Positions 13,037 to 22,417 of a stretch of 23,697 bases of DNA are shown here, one piece after another. The notes below the pieces were generated by a model. The model was not told where the DNA came from and made no database searches. It was given only the letters and a program-made list of their open reading frames with translations. The translations under genes were made by a program, and so were the position numbers. This DNA is from Draconibacterium sp. (GTDB taxonomy: Bacteria > Bacteroidota > Bacteroidia > Bacteroidales > Prolixibacteraceae), in assembly GCA_030595485.1 (NCBI GenBank), contig JAUVDE010000006.1, positions 1 to 23,697 of the forward strand. The letters run 5' to 3'. Numbering within the stretch: the stretch's first letter is position 1; every line of letters begins with the position of its first letter.

Positions 13037-16000
13037 ATGAAAAAGTTTATTCTCCCTCTTTCATTTTTTCTAATGACTCTCATTGGATGCCAGCCGGATA
13101 GTAAAAAAACAGTTAGAACCGAGCTTGGTTTTAGTAAATATGTTCAGGCATATACAAGTGGTACGGTTTCGAAAGAAACTGTTGTGTCGGTTTATTTAAC
13201 ACAGCAAATTTCTAGCGGGGTAGTCGATGATGGACTTTTTAGTTTTTCGCCAGAAATTAAAGGAAAAACGGTGTTGGTTGGCGACCGGATTTTGGAGTTC
13301 AGACCGGAACAAACATTAAAATCTAATACAACTTATAAGGTAGAATTATCTTTGGAAAAGCTTTTTGATGTTGAAAAGGAGTTTGAGAGAATGCCCTTTC
13401 AATTTTCAACGGTGAAGCAGGCATTTACAGTTACATTCGAAGGACTTAATAATTACGAAACTGTTCAGTCTACACAAATGCAACTAAGTGGTTATGTTTT
13501 AACTGCCGATGTTTCTGACGCTGAAAAGACAGAGCAAATTGTTTCTGCAAAATATAAAGATCAAAACTTACCGGTTTCGTGGAACCACGATTCTGATCAA
13601 CGAAAACATTTTTTTATAATTGACAGTATTTCGAGGTATCGCGATACCTCGGGCGAACTAATTGTAAGCTGGAATGGAAAATCGATTGATGTTAAAGATG
13701 CTGGTACAAAAAAAGTGGAAGTGCCGTCGTTAAACGCATTCAAAATAATTGAAACAAATGTGGTTCAGCAACCCGAGCAATGTATTCAAATTCGATTTTC
13801 TGATCCACTGTTAAGAACACAAGATTTAGAAGGGTTAATTGTTTTGGATAACGATGCAAGCTTGCGTTTAGAAATTGATGGAAATGTAATTAAGGTCTGG
13901 ACATCGACACGCGTTTCAGGTGCAATTAAATTGGATGTTTACGAAGGAATTAAAAGCGCTAATTATATTGGTTTAAAGGAATCTCAGAATTTTTTACTTC
14001 AGTTTACAAATGCAGAACCTCAAGTTCGATTAATTGGCAAAGGTGTTATTGTGCCACAAAATAATTCGCTCGAATTTCCTTTTGAAGCCATTAGTTTAAA
14101 TGCTGTAGATGTGAAAATTATTCAGATTTACAGGAATAATATTATGCAATTTTTTCAGGATAATAAGTTTGAGGGAGGTTCGCAGTTAAAACGTGTGGGA
14201 AGATTGGTGCATGAAGGGAAAGTGGAACTAGCATCATCTGAAATGGTGAATTTTAATGAGTGGAATACTTTTAAAATAAATCTTGCCGATTATATCTCAG
14301 TCGATCAAGGTTCCATTTATCGAGTTCAGCTGCAGTTTAAAAAGAACTATTCGCTGTACAATTGTGATACTAAGTTAGACGATGGAATAAGTGAAAACAG
14401 AACAATTCAACCGGGAGAGGATTATAAAACAGAATGGGATTCGCCGGGTTGGTATAGCAATTATTATTACCCTGCCGGATACGACTGGAAAGAGCGTGAT
14501 AATCCGTGTCACGTTTCTTATTATCATTCTAATCGATTTGTGAGCAGAAACATTTTTGCATCGCAATTGGGAATAATTGCAAAAGAGGGGCGGAATCATA
14601 AAATGCTTTTTGTGGTTTCGAACCTATTAACAACCGAGCCTGAAACAGGCGTTGAGATTCAACTTTTCAATTTTCAGAACCAGGTAATTGAAACTTTGAG
14701 AACCGATTCAAGAGGTTTTGCTGAAGTTGATTTAACGAAAAAACCGTATTTGTTGGTGGCTAAAAGAGGAGAGCAGTTTGCATATTTACGTCTCGATGAT
14801 GGTACCTCACTGTCGGTTAGTAATTTTAATGTTTCGGGGCAGCAGATTAAAGAGGGAATGAAAGGTTTTATTTATGGCGAACGCGATGTTTGGCGACCCG
14901 GAGATACACTGTTTTTGAATTTCATTTTAGATACTGAATTTGAGCTGGAAGAAAATCATCCGGTACTTTTTAGTTTGATTAATCCAAAATCTCAATTGGT
15001 TGAAAAGCGTGTAATTACTACAAACGAGAATGGATTTTATTCGCTTGAAACGAAAACTGAAACCGATGCACCAACCGGAAATTGGAGCGCCGAGGTACAA
15101 GTTGGGAATACTACTTTTTCGAAGCGGGTTAAAATAGAAACCATTAAACCCAACCGCCTGAAAATTGAATTGGGCTTGCCTAAGGATAAATTAATAGGAG
15201 TGGATGATAAAACGCTGTCAATAAAATCATCGTGGTTGCACGGCACGCCTGCAAAATCTTTAAAAACAAAAGTTGAAGTACTGTTTACCAAAAGCAGAAC
15301 TCAGTTTGATGATTTTAAGAACTACACTTTTTTCGATCCTGCAGTAAATTTTAATCACCGCGAGCAAACCATTTTCGAAGGCAAATTAAATGAAAAAGGA
15401 GAGGGCAAAATTCCTTTAAATATGGACGGATTGAATAATGCTCCAGGAATGTTGAATGCCTGGTTTACATCGAGGGTTTTCGAAACTGGCGGCGATTTTA
15501 GTACTTCCATGACCAAAGCCACTTATTCGCCTTTTAACTCGTATGTGGGTGTTCGCATGCCCGAGTCGGACGATAACTGGTATAAAACAGATGAAGACTA
15601 CGCACCCGAAATTGTTGTGGTAGATAAAAATGGAAAACCGGTATCGGGCAATAAAATTGAAGCCCGCTTATATAAAATTAATTGGCGTTGGTGGTGGGAG
15701 TCGGGCTCCGAAAATTTGGCTCACTATGTTTCGGGTAGGTATTATGATCCGGTTACATCATGGAATATTGAAGATGCAAAACACAAATCGAAGATAAAAT
15801 TAAATGTAAAATACAGGAACTGGCAAGACAACGGAAGGTATTTCCTTTGGGTGAAAGATGCTACTTCAGGGCATTCAACAGGTATTACTTTTTATATGTC
15901 GAAATGGGGAAGCTGGCGATCGGATGGCATGTCGGAAGGTGCAACCATGCTTAGCGTACGAACCGATAAAGCGAAATATAATGTTGGTGAAGATATTAAT

Positions 16001-18559
16001 GTAACTATTCCATCATCGAAAACAGGAAAAGCTTTGGTTAGCCTTGAAAACGGTACTGAAGTTTTGGAACTATTTTGGGTGGAAACCAACGATAAACAAA
16101 CTCAGTTTAAGATTAAGGCGCAAGCTGAAATGGCTCCAAATTTCTATGTAAACGTTAGCCTTATTCAAGCTTATGGACAAACCGCAAACGATGCTCCTTT
16201 GCGTTTGTATGGAATAATTCCTGTAAAAGTTGAGAATCCGGAAACAATTCTTAATCCGCTAATAAAAACGCCCGATGAAATTGAGCCGGAGGCAAATTAT
16301 TCAGTAGAAGTTTCGGAAGCCAGTAGTAAAAAGATGACTTACACATTGGCGATTGTAGACGAAGGATTGTTGGGTTTAACCAATTACAATGCACCAAATC
16401 CGCACTTTTCCTTTTATCAGCGAGAAGCACTGGGTGTTAAAACCTGGGATTTATACGATAACGTTGCGGGTGCTTACGATGCCCGTCTAGAAAAAGCATT
16501 TGCTGTTGGTGGCGATGGCGACAGAATAGACTCGGATAAAAAGGAGGCAAACCGTTTTAAACCGGTGGTGCAATTTGCAGGACCATTTACATTAGAAGCT
16601 GGCAAAAAACAGAAATACAATTTTACAATGCCCAATTATGTGGGTGCGGTACGTATGATGGTGGTTGCCGGAAATATGGGAGCTTATGGTGTTAACGAAG
16701 TTAGTGTGCCCGTTCGAAAAGGTCTGATGTTGCTGGCAACTGTACCGCGAATTTTGGCGCCACTCGAAGAATTTGAATTGCCGGTGAACGTTTTTGCCAT
16801 GAAAGAGAATGTGCAAAATGTTAACGTTCGGGTAAAAACAAACGATTTAATTGAAGTCGTTGGCGAATCAAATAATTCTATTCCGTTCTCAGAGTTGGGT
16901 GAGCAAATGACTCACTTCAAACTAAAAGTGAAGGGAAAAACCGGTATTGCAAAAATTTATGTTGAAGCAAAATCGGGAAAAGAGGAAGCCAGTTACGAAG
17001 TGGAGGTGGATGTTCGGAATCCAAACTTGCCGGTAACCGTTCAGCAGTCGAAACTGGTTGAAGGAAATTCGAAGTGGGAAATAGAACTGCAATGTCCGGG
17101 CGAACCATCTTCTAACGAAGCCTGGGTTGAAGTTTCAGGATTTCCACCATTAAATCTTTCAAAGCACTTAGATTATTTAATTCGTTATCCACACGGATGT
17201 ATCGAGCAAGTAACTTCGTCTGTATTTCCTCAACTATTCCTCGAAAACCTGACGGAGATTTCAGCCGATCAGAAATTGGAAATTGAGGATAATATAAGAA
17301 AAGCACTTTTGAAGTTACAAGCCTTTCAGCTTTCGAGCGGTGGTTTTAGTTATTGGCCAGGCTCATCGTTTGTACATGAATGGGGAACAAATTACGCCGG
17401 TCATTTTATAATTAATGCCGAAAATGCCGGTTATTCACTTCCTTTCGGTTTAAAAGAAAAGTGGTTGAAATACCAGAAATCGTCTGCAAGAAATTGGAAA
17501 AAATCGAGAACTACAGGAAGTTTGTATTCAGTAAGAAATTACGATTTTATTCAGGCATATCGTTTATATACATTGGCATTAGCCGGGAAACCCGACATTG
17601 GTGCAATGAACCGTTTGCGCGAAAAGACGGACAAAGCAGCCTTGGTTACCTGGCGATTAGCGGCAGCTTATGTAAGGGCAGGTAAAAAGGAAGCGGCAAA
17701 TCAGTTAATTGCGGGAGCATCGAAAGAAGTTGCAGAATACAACGAATTTGGCGGAACTTTTGGCTCATCGTTACGAGATAAAGCAATGATTTTAGAATCG
17801 TTGGTTTTGTTGGATGATAAGGAAAGTGCCTTTGGAATTTTACAAAATATTTCGGAAGATATTAATAAACGCGACTGGCTAAGTACTCAAACTGCGTCGT
17901 GGTGTTTGGTTTCTGCTGCAAAGTTTTCAGAAAAATATTTTAAGGGTGAAAGCGAAACTCAATTTGAATTAAGCGCGAATGGAGAAACTACAAAAACCAG
18001 AACACAAATTCCTGTTGTTCGAATTCCGGTTAAACTTAATGAAAAAGATAATGTAAAAGTTGAGTTTGAAAACAAAGGTGGAAATGCAAGTTTTATTCGG
18101 GTGCTGGCAAAAGGTATTCCAACTGGAGTAGATTCCCACTTTTCATCTAACAATCTGCTAATGGAAGTTAAGTATTTGGATTCTGCCAATAAACTGGTCG
18201 ATCCGTTAACTGTGAAACAAGGCACTGATTTTAGAATGGAAGTTACGGTGAAACATCCGGGCAAACGTGTTGATTACGAAGAAATGGTACTGTCAACACT
18301 TTTCCCATCGGGTTGGGAAATCATTAATAAAAGAATTGGTGGAGTTCCACAAAACAATGCTAATTACGAGTATCAGGACATTCGTGATGACCGGGTTTAT
18401 ACTTATTTTGATTTGAGCATGAATAAGCAAAAAGTGTTTGTTTTTCATTTGAATGCAGCCTATAAAGGAAAATATTATCACCCGCCGGTAAGTTGCGAAG
18501 CTATGTACGACAATAGTGTAAGTGCACAAAAGGCAGGTAAAATGGTTGAGGTGAAATAA
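13037..18559 (+). CDS. Alpha-2-macroglobulin family lipoprotein with thioester motif
   Basis: An 1,840-residue envelope protein. The N terminus is an SPII signal with lipobox LIGC (Cys18), so it is lipid-anchored in the periplasm. A Big_5-like Ig domain (about 40-130) is followed by macroglobulin domains; GFIYGERDVWRPGDTLFL near residue 610 is the typical A2M_N start, and VVQFAGPFTLEAGKKQKYNFTMPNYVGAVRMMVVAG near 1180 is the A2M core block. The thioester motif GCIEQ is intact, with Cys1388 and Gln1391 able to form the covalent trap, and is followed by the helical thioester domain. Bacterial relatives such as YfhM trap proteases that enter the periplasm. The gene is 9 bases upstream of pbpC, the same pairing as in many Gram-negatives. 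Length is somewhat above the enterobacterial form (about 1,650), as usual in this phylum. Confidence 0.95.
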   Translation: MKKFILPLSFFLMTLIGCQPDSKKTVRTELGFSKYVQAYTSGTVSKETVVSVYLTQQISSGVVDDGLFSFSPEIKGKTVLVGDRILEFRPEQTLKSNTTYKVELSLEKLFDVEKEFERMPFQFSTVKQAFTVTFEGLNNYETVQSTQMQLSGYVLTADVSDAEKTEQIVSAKYKDQNLPVSWNHDSDQRKHFFIIDSISRYRDTSGELIVSWNGKSIDVKDAGTKKVEVPSLNAFKIIETNVVQQPEQCIQIRFSDPLLRTQDLEGLIVLDNDASLRLEIDGNVIKVWTSTRVSGAIKLDVYEGIKSANYIGLKESQNFLLQFTNAEPQVRLIGKGVIVPQNNSLEFPFEAISLNAVDVKIIQIYRNNIMQFFQDNKFEGGSQLKRVGRLVHEGKVELASSEMVNFNEWNTFKINLADYISVDQGSIYRVQLQFKKNYSLYNCDTKLDDGISENRTIQPGEDYKTEWDSPGWYSNYYYPAGYDWKERDNPCHVSYYHSNRFVSRNIFASQLGIIAKEGRNHKMLFVVSNLLTTEPETGVEIQLFNFQNQVIETLRTDSRGFAEVDLTKKPYLLVAKRGEQFAYLRLDDGTSLSVSNFNVSGQQIKEGMKGFIYGERDVWRPGDTLFLNFILDTEFELEENHPVLFSLINPKSQLVEKRVITTNENGFYSLETKTETDAPTGNWSAEVQVGNTTFSKRVKIETIKPNRLKIELGLPKDKLIGVDDKTLSIKSSWLHGTPAKSLKTKVEVLFTKSRTQFDDFKNYTFFDPAVNFNHREQTIFEGKLNEKGEGKIPLNMDGLNNAPGMLNAWFTSRVFETGGDFSTSMTKATYSPFNSYVGVRMPESDDNWYKTDEDYAPEIVVVDKNGKPVSGNKIEARLYKINWRWWWESGSENLAHYVSGRYYDPVTSWNIEDAKHKSKIKLNVKYRNWQDNGRYFLWVKDATSGHSTGITFYMSKWGSWRSDGMSEGATMLSVRTDKAKYNVGEDINVTIPSSKTGKALVSLENGTEVLELFWVETNDKQTQFKIKAQAEMAPNFYVNVSLIQAYGQTANDAPLRLYGIIPVKVENPETILNPLIKTPDEIEPEANYSVEVSEASSKKMTYTLAIVDEGLLGLTNYNAPNPHFSFYQREALGVKTWDLYDNVAGAYDARLEKAFAVGGDGDRIDSDKKEANRFKPVVQFAGPFTLEAGKKQKYNFTMPNYVGAVRMMVVAGNMGAYGVNEVSVPVRKGLMLLATVPRILAPLEEFELPVNVFAMKENVQNVNVRVKTNDLIEVVGESNNSIPFSELGEQMTHFKLKVKGKTGIAKIYVEAKSGKEEASYEVEVDVRNPNLPVTVQQSKLVEGNSKWEIELQCPGEPSSNEAWVEVSGFPPLNLSKHLDYLIRYPHGCIEQVTSSVFPQLFLENLTEISADQKLEIEDNIRKALLKLQAFQLSSGGFSYWPGSSFVHEWGTNYAGHFIINAENAGYSLPFGLKEKWLKYQKSSARNWKKSRTTGSLYSVRNYDFIQAYRLYTLALAGKPDIGAMNRLREKTDKAALVTWRLAAAYVRAGKKEAANQLIAGASKEVAEYNEFGGTFGSSLRDKAMILESLVLLDDKESAFGILQNISEDINKRDWLSTQTASWCLVSAAKFSEKYFKGESETQFELSANGETTKTRTQIPVVRIPVKLNEKDNVKVEFENKGGNASFIRVLAKGIPTGVDSHFSSNNLLMEVKYLDSANKLVDPLTVKQGTDFRMEVTVKHPGKRVDYEEMVLSTLFPSGWEIINKRIGGVPQNNANYEYQDIRDDRVYTYFDLSMNKQKVFVFHLNAAYKGKYYHPPVSCEAMYDNSVSAQKAGKMVEVK

Positions 18560-18568
18560 TTGGGTGGA

Positions 18569-20932
18569 ATGAAAGAGGAGAAGGTAAATTGGAGAAAAAT
18601 TGGCAAATGGTTATTATTTGTTCTCATTATACTTTTCATCCTTTTTCTGGCAAGTGGTATTTTTGTGCCGAAACCATTATTTAATACCACTTATTCAACT
18701 GTTTTAGAAAGTAAAAATGGAGAGTTGTTAGGAGCACGAATTGCTGAAGATGAGCAGTGGCGATTTCCTCCTGTAGATTCTGTTCCTTTAAAATATGAAA
18801 CCTGTGTTTTAAACTTCGAAGACCGTTATTTTTATTCGCATCCGGGAATAAATATATTTTCGGTTTCGCGAGCACTTATACAAAATATTAAAGCCGGGAA
18901 AATTGTTAGTGGCGGAAGCACAATTACGATGCAAGTCTGCCGTTTGGCACGAGTTCAAAAAAAACGTAGCATCAAAAATAAACTTGTTGAAATTATTTGG
19001 GCATTACATCTTGAGTTACGTTGTTCAAAAAAGGAAATCTTAAATCTTTATGCATCACACGCTCCGTTTGGTGGTAATATTGTTGGAATCGATGCAGCAT
19101 CGTGGCGCTATTTTGGTCGCGAATGCAATCAGTTGTCGTGGGCAGAATCGGCAACTTTGGCTGTGTTACCCAATGCACCGGCTTTAATATTTCCGGGGCG
19201 ATTAGATCAGCAATTAAAAAGGAAACGCGATAAGCTTTTAGCAAAGTTACTGGCTAAAAACAAGCTGGATAGTTTGAGTTACGAATTGGCAATTTCGGAA
19301 CCATTGCCAGGTAAAGTTAATCCCTTGCCCAATAACGCTTTCCATTTAACCGAGAAGTTGAAGGCAGAGAAAAAAGGGCAAAAAGTAAGATCGACAATTG
19401 ATATTGATTTACAGCAAAAGGTTAATGCTTTTGTACAAAAACATCATAACATTCAAAAAGGAAATTTTGTAAATAATTTGGCTGTTATTGTTGCCGAAAT
19501 TCCATCGAAAAAGGTACGCGCTTATGTTGGTAATGCAATCGAATTCGACAGTATTTCGCACGGTAATCGGGTTGATGTTATTCAGTCGAAAAGAAGTTCG
19601 GGCAGCATTTTAAAACCTTTTTTGTATTGTAAAATGTTGGATGAAGGATTACTGACGCCTAAAATGCTGGTTCCGGATATTCCCATGCGTTTTGGTGGAT
19701 TTACGCCAATGAATTTCGACAGGGAATACAATGGTGCAGTAGCCGCCGAAGAAGCTTTGGCACGATCGCTAAATATTCCGGCGGTTCATATGCTACGCAA
19801 TTATGGAGTTGCACCTTTTCATTCTTTTTTAAAGAAAATTGGAATGGGAACGCTCAGTCAGAATCCTGATTATTATGGTCTTTCATTAATTCTGGGAGGT
19901 GCAGAAGTAAAGCTTTGGGATTTGGCAGGCATGTACGCTTCTTTAGGATCAATAGTAAAAGTGTATAACGAAAAGGATGGTTTTTATGCATCAAACGCTT
20001 TTTCAAAATTAATTTGGCAAGAAGATAATAATACGACACCCGAACCTGCTGAAGTGGCTCAGCCGATTGTTAGGGCAAGTTCGGTTTATTCAACACTCCA
20101 TGCTTTATTAAAAGTAACTCGTCCCGAGTCGGAAACTGGTTGGGAGACTTTTGCAACTTCAAAAAAAATAGCATGGAAAACAGGAACCAGTTTTGGTTTT
20201 CGCGATGCATGGGCAGTTGGTGTAAGCTCCGATTATGTTGTTGGCGTTTGGGTGGGAAATGCTGACGGTGAAGGTCGCCCGGGATTAACCGGAATTACTG
20301 CCGCCGCACCTGTTTTATTCGATGTGTTTTCTGTTTTGCCAACTTCCGATTGGTTTAAATCTCCACTTGATGAACTAATGGAAATTGAAGTTTGTGCGCA
20401 AAGTGGTTATCGACCTTCGGAACATTGCGATGAGAAAATAAGTATTCAGGTTCCAAATGGAAACAAGGTGGGTATTTGTCCATGGCATCAAAGAATACAT
20501 TTAAATAAAGCAGGCACACATCGCGTAAACGCCAATTGTTTTCAGGTTTCGCAAATGCAACATGTAAATAAGTTTGTGCTTCCTCCGGCAATGGAATATT
20601 ACTATAAACGAAACAATGCTTTATACGCAACATTGCCACCGCTTTTACCCGGTTGCTCCGAAACCCAACAACAAATGGAGTTTATTTATCCGCGTGAGTG
20701 GAATAAACTTTTTATTCCGGTTGATTTGGATGGAACACAGGGCAAACTAATTTTTGAATTAGCACACCGGCAAAATAATACAACAGTTTTTTGGTACTTA
20801 GATGATGATTTTATTGCAAAAACGAATGGAATTCATCAGCAGGAAATTAGATCAAAACCGGGATGGCATAAAATTACAGTCACCGATAATTTGGGAAATT
20901 CTATTTCAAAGAAATTCTTTATTGTGGATTAA
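18569..20932 (+). CDS. pbpC: Penicillin-binding protein 1C (bifunctional glycosyltransferase/transpeptidase)
   Basis: A 787-residue peptidoglycan synthase anchored by one N-terminal helix (about 12-32). The GT51 domain has catalytic Glu84 in NFEDRYFYSHPG and the GGSTITMQ motif. The transpeptidase domain has Ser346 in SGSILKP (SxxK), SLN in ARSLNIPAV, and Lys537 in WKTGTSFGFRDAW. A C-terminal region with a BiPBP_C-like beta domain follows (from about residue 690), characteristic of PBP1C. I chose ATG 18569 over the TTG at 18560, because the former yields MKEEKVNWRKIGKW and leaves a normal gap of 9 bases after the macroglobulin stop. It is probably co-transcribed with the macroglobulin gene; the pair is thought to repair the wall where the envelope has been breached and proteases enter. 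Confidence 0.96.
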   Translation: MKEEKVNWRKIGKWLLFVLIILFILFLASGIFVPKPLFNTTYSTVLESKNGELLGARIAEDEQWRFPPVDSVPLKYETCVLNFEDRYFYSHPGINIFSVSRALIQNIKAGKIVSGGSTITMQVCRLARVQKKRSIKNKLVEIIWALHLELRCSKKEILNLYASHAPFGGNIVGIDAASWRYFGRECNQLSWAESATLAVLPNAPALIFPGRLDQQLKRKRDKLLAKLLAKNKLDSLSYELAISEPLPGKVNPLPNNAFHLTEKLKAEKKGQKVRSTIDIDLQQKVNAFVQKHHNIQKGNFVNNLAVIVAEIPSKKVRAYVGNAIEFDSISHGNRVDVIQSKRSSGSILKPFLYCKMLDEGLLTPKMLVPDIPMRFGGFTPMNFDREYNGAVAAEEALARSLNIPAVHMLRNYGVAPFHSFLKKIGMGTLSQNPDYYGLSLILGGAEVKLWDLAGMYASLGSIVKVYNEKDGFYASNAFSKLIWQEDNNTTPEPAEVAQPIVRASSVYSTLHALLKVTRPESETGWETFATSKKIAWKTGTSFGFRDAWAVGVSSDYVVGVWVGNADGEGRPGLTGITAAAPVLFDVFSVLPTSDWFKSPLDELMEIEVCAQSGYRPSEHCDEKISIQVPNGNKVGICPWHQRIHLNKAGTHRVNANCFQVSQMQHVNKFVLPPAMEYYYKRNNALYATLPPLLPGCSETQQQMEFIYPREWNKLFIPVDLDGTQGKLIFELAHRQNNTTVFWYLDDDFIAKTNGIHQQEIRSKPGWHKITVTDNLGNSISKKFFIVD

Positions 20933-20969
20933 AAGTGATGTAGTGAAGGAGCAAAAAAGGTTCACTTTT
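20931..20969 (+). terminator. Possible terminator hairpin after pbpC
   Basis: AAAAGTGA (20931-20938, overlapping the stop codon) and TCACTTTT (20962-20969) are perfect 8-base inverted copies with a 23-base loop. The right arm ends in a short T run. The long loop makes this a weak candidate. Confidence 0.35.
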
Positions 20970-21023
20970 GTAGTCTAGTCTTAAAAAAGAGTGCTCGAAT
21001 TGGTATTAAAGTAAAAGTCATAA

Positions 21024-21051
21024 TTGGATTTCATAAAAGTTTGTAATTTTG
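21024..21051 (+). promoter_or_regulatory. Promoter of ribBA
   Basis: TAATTTTG (21044-21051) matches TAnnTTTG, with a TTG (21024-21026) 17 bases upstream as -33 element. Transcription would begin near 21058, leaving about 15 bases before the ATG. With so short a leader there is no room for an FMN riboswitch, so the gene is not controlled that way here. Confidence 0.6.
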
Positions 21052-21072
21052 TCCGGACTATAAAAAGCAGAT

Positions 21073-22299
21073 ATGACAGACATTAAGCTTAACACCATTC
21101 CCGAAGCTATTGCAGCCATTCAAAATGGCAAAATGATTATTGTGGTAGATGATGAGGATAGAGAGAATGAAGGTGATTTGATAATTGCTTCTGAATTAAT
21201 TACGACCGAAATCGTGAATTTCATGGCTTTAAAGGCTCGTGGATTAATCTGTGTGGCTATTACCGAAGAAAGGTGTAAAGAGTTGGAGTTGGATGTGATG
21301 GTGGGAAAAAATACCTCATCAAACGAAACGGCTTTTACTGTATCTGTTGATGCTATTCACCCGGAAGTTACAACCGGAATATCGGCAGGCGACCGTGCTA
21401 TTACCATTCAAATGTTGGTTGATAAAAAAACACGCCCTGAACAATTGGGACGTCCCGGGCATATTTTCCCCTTAAAAGCAAAAAACCGCGGAGTATTACG
21501 CCGAAGTGGTCATACGGAAGCGGCAGTTGATTTGGCACGTTTAGCTGGTTTAAAACCATCGGGTGTTTTAGTTGAAATTATGAACGAAGATGGAACCATG
21601 GCACGTCTTCCTCAGTTAATGGTATTTGCAGAAGAACACAAACTGAAAATAATTACCATTAAAGATTTAATTTCATTTTTGTTTCAACGCGAAAGTTTGA
21701 TTGATAGGGGAGAAGAGGTGAAATTACCAACACAATTTGGCGATTTTAGAGTAGTTCCTTTCCGTCAGAAATCAAATGGTGCTGAGCATATTGCATTAAT
21801 AAAGGGCGAGTGGGAGCCAAATGAGGAGATTTTTGTACGGGTACATTCGTCATGTATGACCGGCGATATTTTTGGTTCGCTTCGTTGCGAATGTGGCGAT
21901 CAGCTGCACAAATCGATGCAATTGATTGATGAGGCAGGTAAGGGTGTTATTGTTTATATGATGCAAGAAGGTAGAGGAATTGGTCTGCTAAATAAAATTG
22001 CAGCTTATAAGCTTCAGGATGAAGGATTGGATACTGTTGAAGCAAATCTTCATTTAGGATTTAAAGCCGACGAGCGCGACTATGGTGTTGGAGCGCAAAT
22101 TCTTTCGAATTTAGGTGTTACCAAAATGAAATTATTAACCAATAATCCTGTAAAGCGAGTGGGTTTAGAGGGCTATGGTTTGGAAGTGACTGAAATTGTT
22201 CCGATGGAAGTTGAACCCAATGAACACAACCATAAATACCTGAAAACCAAACGCGACCGAATGGGGCATCACTTAAAAGGGTTTAATTACGACAAATAG
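21073..22299 (+). CDS. ribBA: Bifunctional 3,4-dihydroxy-2-butanone-4-phosphate synthase / GTP cyclohydrolase II
   Basis: A 408-residue cytoplasmic enzyme supplying both precursors of the riboflavin pathway. The N-terminal RibB half (1 to about 200) converts ribulose 5-phosphate and shows the acidic DDEDRENEGDL loop (26-36), TGISAGDRA and RSGHTEAAVDLARLAG. The C-terminal RibA half opens the GTP ring; its zinc ligands Cys261, Cys272 and Cys274 lie in SSCMTGDIFGSLRCECGDQL, followed by MQEGRGIGLLNKI. Both halves look intact. The gene stands alone with its own promoter. A link to context can be made only loosely: flavins are cofactors of RnfC, RnfD and RnfG and of the Kef flavoprotein in this window. 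Confidence 0.98.
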   Translation: MTDIKLNTIPEAIAAIQNGKMIIVVDDEDRENEGDLIIASELITTEIVNFMALKARGLICVAITEERCKELELDVMVGKNTSSNETAFTVSVDAIHPEVTTGISAGDRAITIQMLVDKKTRPEQLGRPGHIFPLKAKNRGVLRRSGHTEAAVDLARLAGLKPSGVLVEIMNEDGTMARLPQLMVFAEEHKLKIITIKDLISFLFQRESLIDRGEEVKLPTQFGDFRVVPFRQKSNGAEHIALIKGEWEPNEEIFVRVHSSCMTGDIFGSLRCECGDQLHKSMQLIDEAGKGVIVYMMQEGRGIGLLNKIAAYKLQDEGLDTVEANLHLGFKADERDYGVGAQILSNLGVTKMKLLTNNPVKRVGLEGYGLEVTEIVPMEVEPNEHNHKYLKTKRDRMGHHLKGFNYDK

Positions 22300-22367
22300 T
22301 TTCTGCACAGCCACTTTAGGTAGTACAATACTTCTTTTTAAAATATTTTTAAAGACAGTTTCTTTTA

Positions 22368-22398
22368 TTGAATATTATTGCGAATAATCTTAAATTTG
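22368..22398 (+). promoter_or_regulatory. Promoter of the metallophosphoesterase gene
   Basis: TAAATTTG (22391-22398) matches the Bacteroidota -7 consensus and a TTG (22368-22370) lies 20 bases upstream as -33 element. The expected transcript starts within about 15 bases of the ATG at 22418. Confidence 0.6.
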
Positions 22399-22417
22399 TG
22401 TTCGTAAAACTATTCCA

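Noticed and set aside
18560..18568. TTG start for pbpC, adding three residues
   Set aside because: The ATG at 18569 is a stronger start and gives a usual short gap after the preceding stop codon.
20933..21072. FMN riboswitch before ribBA
   Set aside because: The predicted transcript leader is about 15 bases and no conserved aptamer elements were seen.
22340..22361. AT-rich near-palindrome after ribBA as a terminator
   Set aside because: Stem needs a bulge, contains almost no GC pairs and is likely chance in AT-rich DNA.
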